A stretch of 64,000 bases of DNA from Bacteroidales bacterium (lineage in GTDB: Bacteria > Bacteroidota > Bacteroidia > Bacteroidales > JAQUTK01), in the NCBI GenBank assembly GCA_028709785.1, contig JAQUTK010000004.1, positions 89,096 through 153,095 on the forward strand. Direction: 5' to 3'. Shown in pieces: positions 63,658 through 64,000 of the stretch. The stretch's first letter is position 1; each line of letters opens with the position of its first letter. The position numbers and the translations under genes were made by a program. The notes below the pieces were generated by a model. The model was not told the DNA's origin, ran no database searches, and saw nothing but the letters and a program-made list of their open reading frames with translations.

Positions 63658-64000
63658 ATGGGAAAGAAACCAAACAAACTAAAGAACACGGTCAATGAAC
63701 AATTCAGAAGTCTGTTTCTTTTTCTGACAGACGGAATCTGGCGCATCACAGAAAACGAAGTCACCGGATTTCGTGAGCGGTTATACAATCTTATAAAGGT
63801 CATCATTCTCTCTGTACGGTGCTACAAAGAAGATGAGTTACAAAACAAAGCCTCCGCGCTCACCTACTACACTCTCCTTTCCATTGTTCCGATTCTTGCC
63901 ATGTTCTTTGCTATCGCCCGCGGTTTTGGTTTTCAAACTGTACTGGAAGAAGAACTCGCCAAATCTTTTGAAGCACAATCTGAAGTGCTTATTCAAATCA
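63658..64000 (+). CDS. YihY/BrkB-family membrane protein, N-terminal part (cut by window end)
   Basis: Begins at ATG 63658 and runs off the window; 114 residues are visible. After a charged N-terminus comes VIILSVRCYKEDELQNKASALTYYTLLSIVPILAMFFAIARGFGF, in which the SALTYYTLLSIVPIL segment is the hallmark of the YihY/UPF0761 (RNase BN-like) family of inner-membrane proteins. Function is unknown; the name RNase BN is a historical misassignment. About 35 bases separate it from the rnpB T tract. Confidence 0.85.
   Translation, partial: MGKKPNKLKNTVNEQFRSLFLFLTDGIWRITENEVTGFRERLYNLIKVIILSVRCYKEDELQNKASALTYYTLLSIVPILAMFFAIARGFGFQTVLEEELAKSFEAQSEVLIQI

Overview
The window is chromosomal DNA of a Bacteroidales bacterium (Bacteroidota), probably from the Tannerellaceae/Porphyromonadaceae/Dysgonomonadaceae side of the order. 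Supporting signs are a short (286 aa) primary sigma factor, promoters of the Bacteroidota form TTG-N19/20-TAnnTTTG in front of most transcription units, a type III glutamine synthetase, DapL, a 57-residue histone H1-like protein, carboxynorspermidine decarboxylase, serine-type sulfatases and two secreted proteins with type IX secretion (T9SS) sorting tails. Species cannot be fixed by eye. Most of the window is core housekeeping; the accessory parts are 6.4-18.9 kb (secreted glycan and protein degradation), 20.3-22.7 kb (Rh-type channel) and 46.1-51.9 kb (palindromic repeats, a lipoprotein and an unusual redox operon).

Layout. 0-6.4 kb: end of an alkaline-phosphatase-family gene, secA, ybaK, then grpE-dnaJ. 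6.4-18.9 kb: a GH95 alpha-L-fucosidase translationally coupled to a Gfo/Idh/MocA oxidoreductase, rlmB on the opposite strand, a candidate small RNA, two sulfatases and an M6 metalloprotease. 19-26.4 kb: THUMP-like methyltransferase, LprI-like protein, Rh-type ammonium channel, and the dTDP-L-rhamnose operon rfbA-rfbC-rfbD-rfbB. 26.5-34.4 kb: two DUF3857/transglutaminase-like exported proteins (the second without the catalytic Cys), cell-wall amidase, MCE protein, dnaA and the H1-like gene. 34.5-46.1 kb: carA-carB, dapF-dapL, glnN, a long purF and a pentapeptide-repeat gene overlapping it. 46.6-53.2 kb: lipoprotein, a three-gene operon (tetrahaem NapC/NirT-type cytochrome fused to an FGE/SUMF1-fold domain, Tat-type Gfo/Idh/MocA protein, Tat-type TIM-barrel isomerase) and an OmpA-family porin. 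53.4-64 kb: tRNA-Leu(GAG), nspC, uvrD, WbuC-like cupin, a WbpM-like dehydratase, a secreted EEP-family hydrolase, rpoD, htrA, rnpB and the start of a YihY/BrkB membrane protein.

How the parts fit. The fucosidase, sulfatases and M6 protease look like an outward-facing set for sulfated, fucosylated host or algal glycoproteins, but there is no SusC/SusD pair here. The most unusual unit is the operon at 47988-51878: a membrane-anchored tetrahaem cytochrome on the same polypeptide as an FGE-fold domain lacking the FGE cysteine pair, followed by two exported sugar-modifying proteins, which suggests periplasmic sugar oxidoreduction wired to the quinone pool (inference). The second notable object is a roughly 100-nt structured transcript candidate at 12252-12348 with its own promoter and terminator. 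All calls come from reading the sequence; no database search was run.
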